The position numbers were made by a program, and so were the translations under genes. A DNA stretch of 64,000 nucleotides from the NCBI RefSeq assembly GCF_009728935.1, contig NZ_CP034235.1, positions 6,647,501-6,711,500 on the forward strand, read 5' to 3'. This DNA comes from Paenibacillus psychroresistens. GTDB taxonomy: Bacteria > Bacillota > Bacilli > Paenibacillales > NBRC-103111. The notes beneath the pieces are model-generated. The model was not told the origin of the DNA and did no database searches. It saw nothing but the letters and a program-made list of their open reading frames with translations. Numbering within the stretch: the first letter of the stretch is position 1; each line of letters starts with the position of its first letter. This document shows, piece by piece, positions 17,646-26,796 of this stretch.

Positions 17646-20150
17646 CTAATTTTTTAACGATTTCAATGCATCGTTTAACTCGTCTATATTTAATCTTTTC
17701 CATACACTAATTTGAACTTCTGTCGAGTTCCCACTAAAGTACCCAAGGTATTTACCATAAATACCCTGTTCTTTTGCATAATCTATAGCTTTATCCATAT
17801 TCTGTTTCACCGAGACACCATTTTTTTCAATTATGGCTTTTTTTCCGTTATTCACCACTTTTCCACTTTCTGCATATATGGCTCTAATAATTTGCTCATC
17901 TGTCGCAGATAACATATCTAAAGTACTAAATGCATTCTCAATAACAACAGGCGCTCCACCAACTCCGTGTTGAACTGCCCTTGACCATAAGACATTTTTT
18001 AAAGCCTCACTTTTCTTATTAAAATCAACTCCTGTATCCTTAAGTACTTTTTTTGCTACAACGTCATAGTAAGCTTGTTTTGTGTAGTCATGCTGCAGCT
18101 GCATAAACAGAGAACTGTCTTCATTTGCAATGGCTTTCCATTCTGCATTAAAGCTTTCTCCATACTTGTTACCATCTTTTTTATAAGCATTTGATAGACT
18201 ATCATAGAATTCATCATTTATGCCTTTTAACCAAAGAGTAAACGTATGAGGAACCCCAGAGGCACTAGCGAATTGGTAGGCACCGTAAGAAGCTCCACCT
18301 ATGTCCCCGCTTCCACTTGAAATTGAGCCTGGTTTCCCATTTGACTCATATTTTGCAGATAAGCTTCCAAGCTTACTATCATCACCTTTAGTTGAGCCCT
18401 TTGACGGTGCTCCAACAGTACTTTCTATATCCTTTTCAGTATGGTCAGTTGGATTTTGATAACCTAAAGGTAGAGGTTTCTTTCCATCTTTTTGTATATT
18501 TATGATGGTAGCGTCATCTTGGATAATTCTTCGAATAGAACTAATATTGCTCTTTATTTTCCCATAACCTTTTCCCCAATTATCTTCAAGATTGTTTATT
18601 ACAATATTTTGTTTGATGTCAGATAGATGATTAGGGTTACTATTAGTACCCGTTTCATGAATAAACTTTCCATTTCCAATATAAATCCCTACATGATCAA
18701 TCCCTTCTCCATTGGTTTTCCAATCAAAAAGAATTAAATCTCCTGGTTTTAAATCATTGTATTCTGTTTCTATTCCTCTAGTAACTTGTATTCTAGTATT
18801 TGATCCAATATCAATTCCAAACAAAGTTTTATAAAGTGATGATGTAAAGTCAGAGCAATCCATATATGGCGGAGGATTATGTAAATCTAATACTTGAGTA
18901 GTTATTTTTCCATCGAGGCAATATGGAATTTTACCTTCCCATAATTTTGCTAATTCAACAACCTTATCCCTCCAGTAAGATGCATTACCTACATTATCCG
19001 ATCCTCCTTGAGGCGTATTAATAACTGGATCAATATCATATTTAGTAAAATCAACCCCATCAATAAATTTAGCATCGAGATGAAAATCCTTAACCAACTT
19101 ATTCCGTGCTTCTGTAATCTTGCTCTCTTCTTTAGCTTTACCGCTTTTATCCCCGATAAAATGCAGTGCTTTTTGGGCATTCCCAATGATGGCATAAAGG
19201 GCTTCAATCTGCCCAATCTGGCCTTTAGCCCAGTTTCCCTTCCCGTCCTTTAATATGCTTGTCGCAATCAAATAACGCAATTGATTATCAGCAGGGAGTT
19301 CAGATAAATCGCTTTTCATCGGGTTGTAATGACAAGCCAACAAAGGGGAACCTTTATAACGAGCAGAGAAATCATTACCTTCCTCATAATAAACACTCGC
19401 CACATTTAACTTTGCGAGCTTCACTCTTACTTTAATTGCTTCCTGATGAGCTCTGTCCTTGTAGGGCCCGTTTCCAAACTTGGTATACATGGCATGTGCC
19501 GCTTGGCAGCGACCAATTTCATCCAGGGCTTTTATAATTTGTTCAATTTGGCCCATTGCCCATTTCTGTTCACCTTCGGTTCCATTCGCCGTTAATTTTA
19601 ATAAATATTTAACCTGATTATCTTCCTTCAACGTTCCTAGACGAGCTTCAAAAGTGCTGTCCTTTATTTTCACTTTAAACGATTTTGCTACAGCAACCAG
19701 CAGGGTCGGTATAGGCGCTAAAATAAGCCATATGGGATTCGTATCTGTCAGAGTTGTTGCGATATTATGTAATCCCGAAGCGATTTTTTTCTCCACTGCA
19801 CCTAGCTTTGCCCCTGCTCCATGCACTAATTTATCCCAAAAGCCCTCTTTTACAGATACTTTCGTTAATGCGGTAACAGCAGCCTTATTCTTTAGCTCTG
19901 CTTCCTGTAATTGTCCGATTGCAAATTTAATAAAACCAGCCATGTCTTCCGCGCGGGTCGTTAATTGACTAATCAGTGCTTGCGCAGCTGAGGTTTGTCC
20001 CGAGATTTGAGCTAATAATTGACCATCCAGCTGATTTGCAAATCCGTTCATTCCATTACGTAGATAATTGGCATCATCGGTTATGTCCGTTAAGCCATTC
20101 AATAACCTTTGCATCGATTCTTCTTGGAATACAGCTTTGTTCGTGCTCAT
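17646..20150 (-). CDS. Modular T7SS-type effector with NlpC/P60 and muramidase-like domains
   Basis: An 834-residue protein from ATG 20150 behind GGGAGG. It has no signal peptide. The N-terminal 85 residues are helical like WXG/LXG export domains, followed by a hydrophobic patch (PIWLILAPIPTLLVAVAKS, about 140-160) and two copies of a helical unit (DNQVKYLL...KWAMGQIEQI and DNQLRYLI...NWAKGQIGQI). These 370 residues are nearly identical to the effector at 40352-42607. The C-terminal part then differs: an NlpC/P60-type cysteine peptidase (MDCSDFTSSLY near 430, DHVGIYIGNGKFIH near 487), then a domain starting KYESNGKPGSIS...GGASYGAYQF (near 600) that resembles VgrG3-type muramidases. It would cut both peptide and glycan parts of the cell wall. 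Confidence 0.7.
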   Translation of the reverse strand: MSTNKAVFQEESMQRLLNGLTDITDDANYLRNGMNGFANQLDGQLLAQISGQTSAAQALISQLTTRAEDMAGFIKFAIGQLQEAELKNKAAVTALTKVSVKEGFWDKLVHGAGAKLGAVEKKIASGLHNIATTLTDTNPIWLILAPIPTLLVAVAKSFKVKIKDSTFEARLGTLKEDNQVKYLLKLTANGTEGEQKWAMGQIEQIIKALDEIGRCQAAHAMYTKFGNGPYKDRAHQEAIKVRVKLAKLNVASVYYEEGNDFSARYKGSPLLACHYNPMKSDLSELPADNQLRYLIATSILKDGKGNWAKGQIGQIEALYAIIGNAQKALHFIGDKSGKAKEESKITEARNKLVKDFHLDAKFIDGVDFTKYDIDPVINTPQGGSDNVGNASYWRDKVVELAKLWEGKIPYCLDGKITTQVLDLHNPPPYMDCSDFTSSLYKTLFGIDIGSNTRIQVTRGIETEYNDLKPGDLILFDWKTNGEGIDHVGIYIGNGKFIHETGTNSNPNHLSDIKQNIVINNLEDNWGKGYGKIKSNISSIRRIIQDDATIINIQKDGKKPLPLGYQNPTDHTEKDIESTVGAPSKGSTKGDDSKLGSLSAKYESNGKPGSISSGSGDIGGASYGAYQFASASGVPHTFTLWLKGINDEFYDSLSNAYKKDGNKYGESFNAEWKAIANEDSSLFMQLQHDYTKQAYYDVVAKKVLKDTGVDFNKKSEALKNVLWSRAVQHGVGGAPVVIENAFSTLDMLSATDEQIIRAIYAESGKVVNNGKKAIIEKNGVSVKQNMDKAIDYAKEQGIYGKYLGYFSGNSTEVQISVWKRLNIDELNDALKSLKN

Positions 20151-20158
20151 AAATGCCT

Positions 20159-20290
20159 CCCGTTAGTTACCATATTTAGAAACTACTCTTTTATTTGGAA
20201 TCCACAATTTTACATCAGTATACTCCATAAAGCGATATAATTCACCAAAATATTACTTTTCAATTATGTCAGCGAACGTAAATAGCCCCC
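20159..20290 (-). repeat. Effector promoter/leader repeat, copy 2 (in front of effector gene)
   Basis: This is the functional-looking copy. On the minus strand it holds a TATACT -10-like hexamer (20222-20217) about 67 bp before the effector ATG, and ends in the ribosome binding site AACGGGAGG. No good -35 lies at standard spacing; TTGGTG is 20 bases upstream. Similarity to copy 3 (28181-28313) covers the whole segment and extends into the hairpin beyond it. Confidence 0.6.
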
Positions 20291-20326
20291 ACCTAGTTAC
20301 TAGGATGGGGACTATTCAACGCTTGC
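20272..20326 (-). terminator. Terminator-like palindrome resembling fused IS66 ends
   Basis: On the minus strand GCAAGCGTTGAATAGTCCCC...CCTAG pairs with CTAGGTGGGGGCTATTTACG around a TAA loop. It lies 33 bp past the stop of the 2145-aa gene, so it can serve as its terminator, although the T-run is short. Both arms also resemble the terminal repeats of the IS66 copies in this window (GTAAGCGTAAAATA.TCCCCACCT). Confidence 0.5.
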
Positions 20327-20358
20327 TTTGGCAAGCTGTTAGCTAATCTTATAAATCA

Positions 20359-23300
20359 TCAGTGTGTTCCAGAAACATGCAAATCATCTGCAGAAGACTT
20401 CATCGTAGAGTAAACTGCTATTACCGACTGTGCTATAGAAGTAGTAGGAACAGAAGTACCATTTATATTCACAGGTTTGTTGCCTCCCGGAACCGTGTAT
20501 TGAAGTGCATAAGTATCTCCCGCTGCCTTTATATCTACTGCCATTACTAGAACCAAAGTATTACTCTTCATATCATCTACATTTTTTTGAGTATAAGGTA
20601 AACCTGCTTTTACCCAAGTTGCTGATGAGGGTAACCCTAAAGTGAATTGCCAGCGTTGAGCTTGTTGGGCATAAGATTCATAAGGCACAGTTCCATTTGG
20701 ATTGGCATCAAAAGCTCCCGTATTTCTATTAGTAGTAGAGCTTCCAATATACGTTCTATTTCTACCCGTAGGGTAGAGAATTTGAGCTGTTCCATAAGGA
20801 TAATACCCTCCGTACGGAGAATCTGTTTTACCCCCAGCGACTTCTGGAGTGTTAAGACTAGCAGCCATAGTTGCTCCATCCGTATTATCCATTTCCGCTG
20901 GAGTAACACTTCGCCTACTTGCTTCAATCTCCCAATTTATGGCGAATATATTCTGGAATATTTTAGTGGGATCCCACCCAGGGACAACTACCCCATTCTT
21001 ATTAATAGGAACTTGATCTCCTTTATTAGTCATATATACATCTACTGGAGTAATTACTTTGCTTACTGTATCCAAGGTGTAATAATATGGGATAATTTGC
21101 AAGCTGTCATAATAGTTTCCAATAGTCTGGATACTAGCTAGAATATTATAACCAATTCGCATAGGCTGATTTCGTAAAACTGGTATATTATTCTTTTCTG
21201 GAGATAATGGCAATGGTATAGGCTCACTATTATAATCGGGTACAAATCCATAGGTGTCCAAATAATGATTAGCAGGAGTAGCTAATTCGCCTCTAATATT
21301 AATTAGATCGCCCATAATTTCATTCTGATTATCAGGATCTACTTTCTTGATCACATTATCTACAAACCACGTAGTAGGTGCAACTGGTGTTTTGAATAGA
21401 TTAGAAAATCTATAATCCCCAGTGTCTTGAATAACAAAGTTGCCTATCTTCCCTACAACATCAATTGACTTTCTCATTAGTGAACTATGTCTAGCTGCAT
21501 GAGGTCTAGGTTCATTGTATCTAGCTTTATTAGTTGGATTATCATTATCTTCTTCTCCATTAATCGCTATAGATTTAAACTCTACTACTGAGCTTTTTCG
21601 CTCTGAATTAGATAATGGCACATAGAAAGTATACTTGTCATTAGGACTAGAAATAGGCAAGTCTATCCACGTGTCTGCTCTGTACATAACTTGGTTTAGA
21701 ATAACATCGAACTCGAATTTAATAAGTTTAGACTTTGTCCATTTCGTGGTGTCCATATCATCTATAAAGCCTTTACCTCGAGAATCCGTTGTACTTGCAA
21801 TTCCGTATTCATTTGTCCCCGCAAAGTCACCTTTATTGGGAAAATAAACATCGAACTCATGATCTAGATTGACAAAATTACCTGGAGTAAATGATGTCCC
21901 TCCTATAATAACAGGAGCATTTGCTAGTGTGGTTTTCTTTACTAATGAATAAGCCTCAGCAGGTATTCCTAATAATCCAGGATCGCTTAATTGCTCGATA
22001 TCTATATTCGACATTGAGATGGTCGCATAGCCATCCCCCCCCCTGCCTCCTATTGTTGTTGAAGCATTAGATAATCCACCAATATATCCAGAACCACCGC
22101 CGCCTGAACCCTCATCTGCTTTACCTCCGCCTCCACCATAATAGCCTCCACCGCCTCCACCATTATCTGGAGAATCAATTACGGAATCACCGTCCCCGCC
22201 TATTCCTAAAGCTCCATTAATGCTTCCACCAATAGTCTGAGTTCCACCTTGTGCTCCCATATCATTTGTATATCCATTCCCACCGGTTAGACCTCCGCCC
22301 TTACCACCCATGTGTGCAGAGTCGTTATCCGCTTGACCTCCTCCTCCACCTGCCACGATAATCCTCGAAGCTAGGCTAGTCCCGCCCTTCCTAATATCGG
22401 TACCGCCACCGCCACTACTCGCATTAAGGTCACCATAAGAATCGCCTCCACCGTTCCAGCCTCCTGTAGCAGTAGAATACACGCCCGTTGATCCTACAGA
22501 TCCTTTACCCCCCACGTAAATATGCAGCACCTCACCTTGGGCTAAATTCAAATCTCCTTTACTGTATCCACCTTGACCACCATAAGATCCCCCTCCCTGA
22601 GCTCCCCACACTTCTAACGTATATTTCCCATCAACAAGTGCTGTAAAAGTTTGAGCAGATCCTGTATGGCTATAATTCACCGGAGCTACGTTGTTTGGAT
22701 TAGGAATACTGACCGTACTATAGCTTGGGTCTGGCATTTGGGAAGCTGATCCTGTATTGTTAAGAACTAAATTATCTGCAAACAAGTAATCTCTACCACT
22801 CGCCGTTCCTGAACTAATACTCTTCACCATTTGCACTCTGATCTTAACTGCGTTGCTGGCTGTGGTTATAGTTACTGTTTTTGACACAAATGTTCCCGTA
22901 TTGACCGATAGAGAGCTATCATGAGTTGTAATTACATTACCTCCAGCATCCATATCCTCTACCCTAAAAAAACCTTCACATCTATGGCAGCTTAACAGTC
23001 CCGTAAAGGTGTAATGCGTATTAGGGATTGCAGTTACAGACTTGTAATAAGAGCCTGAATAATCTACACCTGACGTTCTTGGGTCTGTATTAATCTCAAA
23101 GGTTGTCAACCCTGATTGAACCCATTCATCTCCTTGTCGCTTGGTAAATGTGACCTTACTTCCCGGAGTAGCCGTCCAAGTGCTCCAGCCATTAATAGCT
23201 CCATTGCTCCCTATGGATTCTGCATCCCCGTTTGCCAATAGATTAGGTCTCCATGCTGGATTTAACACTTTCTCATATTCAACTACATCCGCAATTACAT

Positions 23301-26300
23301 TCCCACCTAGATTTGCGGATGCTGCTGTTCTCTGATCGAAACTATCGTCAAGTGACATGACCATTGCTTTCTCGGAAGAAACTGGATCGTGTATGACAAT
23401 ATTATTCACTTTAGAATGCGAGGGTGAATAACTGGAAGCAAACTCTACTCCTACAGCATCATCGAAATTACTATTCTGGGTAATCGGATATCTATCTATA
23501 CCAGTCCCGTCTAAATCATAGTCAAGAACATTCTTGTAGAATACCTTAGAAGTTCCTGTATTGTATTCTCCATTAGGCAGGGTGTCTATCATATCTATTG
23601 ATGTCTTGTCCAGAAGCATTGCTGAACCGACTCTCGCTGGTCTATTAAGTCCAGCGGGCATTGTATCAAATATGGTAGCTACATCGGAATAAGTTCTTTT
23701 GCTATACTTATTTGATGTATCATAATACCTTCCATTATAGGAGCCAATGTTAATAGCATCTTTTGATTGGTTTGCAAAAGACTTGATATTCGTATCCCAC
23801 ATTTCTGCTTCAGTAGAATTAACATCAGGATAGTTTTGCTGCGCCTCTTTAGTTGCAGACGGTTTTTGGAAGTACATAATACTCTGATCTCCGGAAGAAG
23901 TCTGCAATATAAGCATGTCCGATACTACTGTCACATTGCCTAGAGCTTCTCTTCTAGCTTTGAATTGAGCATACTCCGTTGTTGTCTTATCCGTAGAGGA
24001 AGAATGAATAACTTCATAGTCTTCTACATTAGAATATGAAGTGTTGGTGTATCTAATTCCTTTAGCCCAACTAGCGTTCATTTGACCTGGAGCACAAGTT
24101 CCGTAATCATTACACCCATGTCCATCATCTTTGTTAGTCCTACCTGTCTCATTATAAACAACCGAATCGTGCTGAATAGTATCTCTTGAGTAGCGCAATC
24201 TACCAGCTTGGCTCGTATCCGTTGCGGCTATGTTTTGGAATATATTCGGATCTCCTGCAACTACTGTAGCTTTAAACTCCTTCTGCCCTGTTATCTCCGT
24301 CATACCGGTAACAGAGGCTTGATCTAGCTTCCATACTTTTGCCATCTTTATTTTCATATAATCATATTTTACAGTCTGAGTCCATGTATCTTGAACTGCA
24401 GGCATAGTATAGACGCTCGAAGGACCGTCTATTACTTGAGCCGGTATATGCCCTGTGACCGTTATTGTGTATTGACCATTAGTAGCAGAGCTACCCGTTG
24501 TAGCCTGATAATCGATCTTATTCTTGATAATGCAATTGTTAGGATCTATAGCAGGAGGGGCTGTTCCACACGAACCTTTTACTTCAGCCTCTTCTTTGTG
24601 CCCAATGCTTACAGTACTTTCTGGATGAGTATTACTGTTAGCCGTTATCGAAGCGCCCCAGTTCTTGAATGTTCTATCTACACTATCACTAGCAGCTTTA
24701 TGAGAGATAGTATGCTTGTTAAGAGCAGTCACATAATCATCTGCTTGCTTCTTTGCATCATCGTAAGCCTTATCATCCCAGCTATCTGCTCCATTAGCTT
24801 GATGATCACTCCAAGTCCGCGAGGTTTTCATAGAGGTAGTACCTGTCCATGTTGCGTATACCGTTCCTCCGTTATGTGCATTTATAGTATAATTGCTTCC
24901 ACCATTAGCTCCCGGTGCAGTGGGTACTGTGTAGTCTTTAGCTTTATCTCCATCTATAAACTCACTTTCAATTGCCGGGAATATGGACTGGTATTTTCTA
25001 GTAGAAGTAACCCCTGGAGTATACTTCAGCTCAACATCTACTATATATTCCGATCCACCAGATGCAAAGTAAAGGCTTCTAGTACTAGGTATTCCAGCCA
25101 TCGCCTCGAATGTCTCATTACCTGGACTGGTATCTTTAATCTCTGACCAATAAGAAGGCGTAGATGTATAAGTAATAGTGGAAGGATCTTTTCTAAAGAA
25201 ATTTATAGGTATTAACGTAGAGCCTCCTGCACTTCCATTATTGTCGAAGCATGTCTTAATGGCAGTAGGTAATCCAGCTTTAGAGCTCTCTAGCTCTACT
25301 TTTATACCATACTTGAATCCGACCTTACCTGGAGCTGGAATAGGATAATTAGATAGATCATCTGTATAGAGTGGCCCAGTAGCTCCACCCATCCACGCTA
25401 ATATTTCAGCTTTTGTTGTAGCTACCCATTGCCCAGCAGTATATTTAGTCGGCTTCCATATCGGTACAGCTCCTGTGTTATTGCCTCCAGGTATATCTGC
25501 TCTAGTAGGAGTAATCTTAATCCGAAAATCAGTATATCCTCCTAGATAGTCCTTCCAATCATCTAATTGTGGAGCAGAGTCGGTAAAGTTTGGAGATATT
25601 GAAACGGACTTACCAATCTTAGACTGAAATATCTCACCGTTGATATTGGGTTGATCATCTATTCTTGGGGAGGCAATGCAGTCACAGCCTGGATCTTTAT
25701 AGATAAGCGTTACCACTTCTCCACCTAGTGCCATTGGCGGATTACGTTCAATCGTATTCTTATCGCGCAAGAAGTTAGGGTAATCCCCAGGTAGATTTTT
25801 GCAGTCGTATGCTTCAGGAGCTTTTGGTTTGTCTATATTTTGATATTGGTATGAACAAGCTAATACATAATGCTTGCCTCCGTAGTCTAAGGTCGGCTTT
25901 ATTAAATCGCTTTTCATTTTCATGGTTATTAATGCTGGATTGTAAAAGGTATTTGCATCTGGTATCTGCTTTGGAGACGGACTGGCTAATATAGCCCCGT
26001 CACCTATATGTCTGTACTCTACTTCCAGTTTAAAGCTTGGAGTTAAAGTTATGGTTTTCTCAGAATAAAAGGTTACGGGTCTATCGTAATAATCTCGCAA
26101 ATCTATTCTGGCTTGCTTAGAGAAACCATTGGGTAATCCTCCTACTGCATCTCTTATTGCTTGTAAAGTGTAATACCTTGTAGTCCGATAAGAATTTGGC
26201 TTGTCTACAACTTGGAAAATAGCAGATAAATATACACGCGCGCCTTCCTTAATATTTTTAAGATTTTTAGTTCTTTCAATCTTAGAACTGGCTCTATCAG

Positions 26301-26796
26301 CCTTTATTGTAAATTCATTAGTAACGTACCACGCTCCGTCATTTCCTTTTTCTCTTTTAATTTCCTTCTGATTACCATCACAACCTGTTATGTCGTCTAT
26401 AGTATCTGTCGGTTTAGGTGTTGCAGTAGGTACCGATTCTCCAGTTTTACACATTTTAAATTCCACATAATCATCTTTACTTTCATCAGGTGCTACTTTT
26501 AAAGCCGTACACTCTCCGGATGTCTGAGTCCTTGGTGTACTATCCTTAGACCTATCACAGCTCTTAGCCTCTCTTCTTACTATCCAAGATACTGTTCTAT
26601 ATACTACTCCAGATCCCTCCTTACTTTTTACTTTACTCGTCCAATCACCCGTATCATTACTTACTTTAAATAGATCCTTTACACTGTCATCTACAATTAT
26701 TTCATCTCCTGAAGCTACATTTATATCGCCAGCATAGGGATAGCACATAGAGATGAGAATTAGCACTATTAATAAACGACTTAAATGTTTTCTCAC
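20359..26796 (-). CDS. Giant exported multidomain protein with glycine-rich domain
   Basis: A 2145-residue protein. Its ATG overlaps the stop of the stalk-domain gene upstream by four bases, so translation is coupled. It starts with a signal peptide (about 29 residues). A long region of beta-rich extracellular sequence follows, with a CBM-like or galactose-binding-like module at about 1180-1350 (NLLANGDAESIGSNGAINGW). At about 1390-1590 is a glycine-rich domain of the ALK/LTK GRD type (YTLEVWGAQGGG, YSKGDLNLAQGE, RIIVAGGGGG). The C-terminal 500 residues resemble no named domain I can place. There is no LPXTG or SLH anchor. It is probably a large surface or matrix adhesin. A degraded plus-strand relic of a close paralogue lies at 28878-29408. 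Confidence 0.65.
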   Translation of the reverse strand: MRKHLSRLLIVLILISMCYPYAGDINVASGDEIIVDDSVKDLFKVSNDTGDWTSKVKSKEGSGVVYRTVSWIVRREAKSCDRSKDSTPRTQTSGECTALKVAPDESKDDYVEFKMCKTGESVPTATPKPTDTIDDITGCDGNQKEIKREKGNDGAWYVTNEFTIKADRASSKIERTKNLKNIKEGARVYLSAIFQVVDKPNSYRTTRYYTLQAIRDAVGGLPNGFSKQARIDLRDYYDRPVTFYSEKTITLTPSFKLEVEYRHIGDGAILASPSPKQIPDANTFYNPALITMKMKSDLIKPTLDYGGKHYVLACSYQYQNIDKPKAPEAYDCKNLPGDYPNFLRDKNTIERNPPMALGGEVVTLIYKDPGCDCIASPRIDDQPNINGEIFQSKIGKSVSISPNFTDSAPQLDDWKDYLGGYTDFRIKITPTRADIPGGNNTGAVPIWKPTKYTAGQWVATTKAEILAWMGGATGPLYTDDLSNYPIPAPGKVGFKYGIKVELESSKAGLPTAIKTCFDNNGSAGGSTLIPINFFRKDPSTITYTSTPSYWSEIKDTSPGNETFEAMAGIPSTRSLYFASGGSEYIVDVELKYTPGVTSTRKYQSIFPAIESEFIDGDKAKDYTVPTAPGANGGSNYTINAHNGGTVYATWTGTTSMKTSRTWSDHQANGADSWDDKAYDDAKKQADDYVTALNKHTISHKAASDSVDRTFKNWGASITANSNTHPESTVSIGHKEEAEVKGSCGTAPPAIDPNNCIIKNKIDYQATTGSSATNGQYTITVTGHIPAQVIDGPSSVYTMPAVQDTWTQTVKYDYMKIKMAKVWKLDQASVTGMTEITGQKEFKATVVAGDPNIFQNIAATDTSQAGRLRYSRDTIQHDSVVYNETGRTNKDDGHGCNDYGTCAPGQMNASWAKGIRYTNTSYSNVEDYEVIHSSSTDKTTTEYAQFKARREALGNVTVVSDMLILQTSSGDQSIMYFQKPSATKEAQQNYPDVNSTEAEMWDTNIKSFANQSKDAINIGSYNGRYYDTSNKYSKRTYSDVATIFDTMPAGLNRPARVGSAMLLDKTSIDMIDTLPNGEYNTGTSKVFYKNVLDYDLDGTGIDRYPITQNSNFDDAVGVEFASSYSPSHSKVNNIVIHDPVSSEKAMVMSLDDSFDQRTAASANLGGNVIADVVEYEKVLNPAWRPNLLANGDAESIGSNGAINGWSTWTATPGSKVTFTKRQGDEWVQSGLTTFEINTDPRTSGVDYSGSYYKSVTAIPNTHYTFTGLLSCHRCEGFFRVEDMDAGGNVITTHDSSLSVNTGTFVSKTVTITTASNAVKIRVQMVKSISSGTASGRDYLFADNLVLNNTGSASQMPDPSYSTVSIPNPNNVAPVNYSHTGSAQTFTALVDGKYTLEVWGAQGGGSYGGQGGYSKGDLNLAQGEVLHIYVGGKGSVGSTGVYSTATGGWNGGGDSYGDLNASSGGGGTDIRKGGTSLASRIIVAGGGGGQADNDSAHMGGKGGGLTGGNGYTNDMGAQGGTQTIGGSINGALGIGGDGDSVIDSPDNGGGGGGYYGGGGGKADEGSGGGGSGYIGGLSNASTTIGGRGGDGYATISMSNIDIEQLSDPGLLGIPAEAYSLVKKTTLANAPVIIGGTSFTPGNFVNLDHEFDVYFPNKGDFAGTNEYGIASTTDSRGKGFIDDMDTTKWTKSKLIKFEFDVILNQVMYRADTWIDLPISSPNDKYTFYVPLSNSERKSSVVEFKSIAINGEEDNDNPTNKARYNEPRPHAARHSSLMRKSIDVVGKIGNFVIQDTGDYRFSNLFKTPVAPTTWFVDNVIKKVDPDNQNEIMGDLINIRGELATPANHYLDTYGFVPDYNSEPIPLPLSPEKNNIPVLRNQPMRIGYNILASIQTIGNYYDSLQIIPYYYTLDTVSKVITPVDVYMTNKGDQVPINKNGVVVPGWDPTKIFQNIFAINWEIEASRRSVTPAEMDNTDGATMAASLNTPEVAGGKTDSPYGGYYPYGTAQILYPTGRNRTYIGSSTTNRNTGAFDANPNGTVPYESYAQQAQRWQFTLGLPSSATWVKAGLPYTQKNVDDMKSNTLVLVMAVDIKAAGDTYALQYTVPGGNKPVNINGTSVPTTSIAQSVIAVYSTMKSSADDLHVSGTH

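Noticed and set aside
22030..22620. Short repeated GGN-rich pattern that could suggest a CRISPR-like or satellite repeat
   Set aside because: It is the coding sequence of the glycine-rich domain of the giant protein; unit spacing and sequence are irregular and the frame is open.
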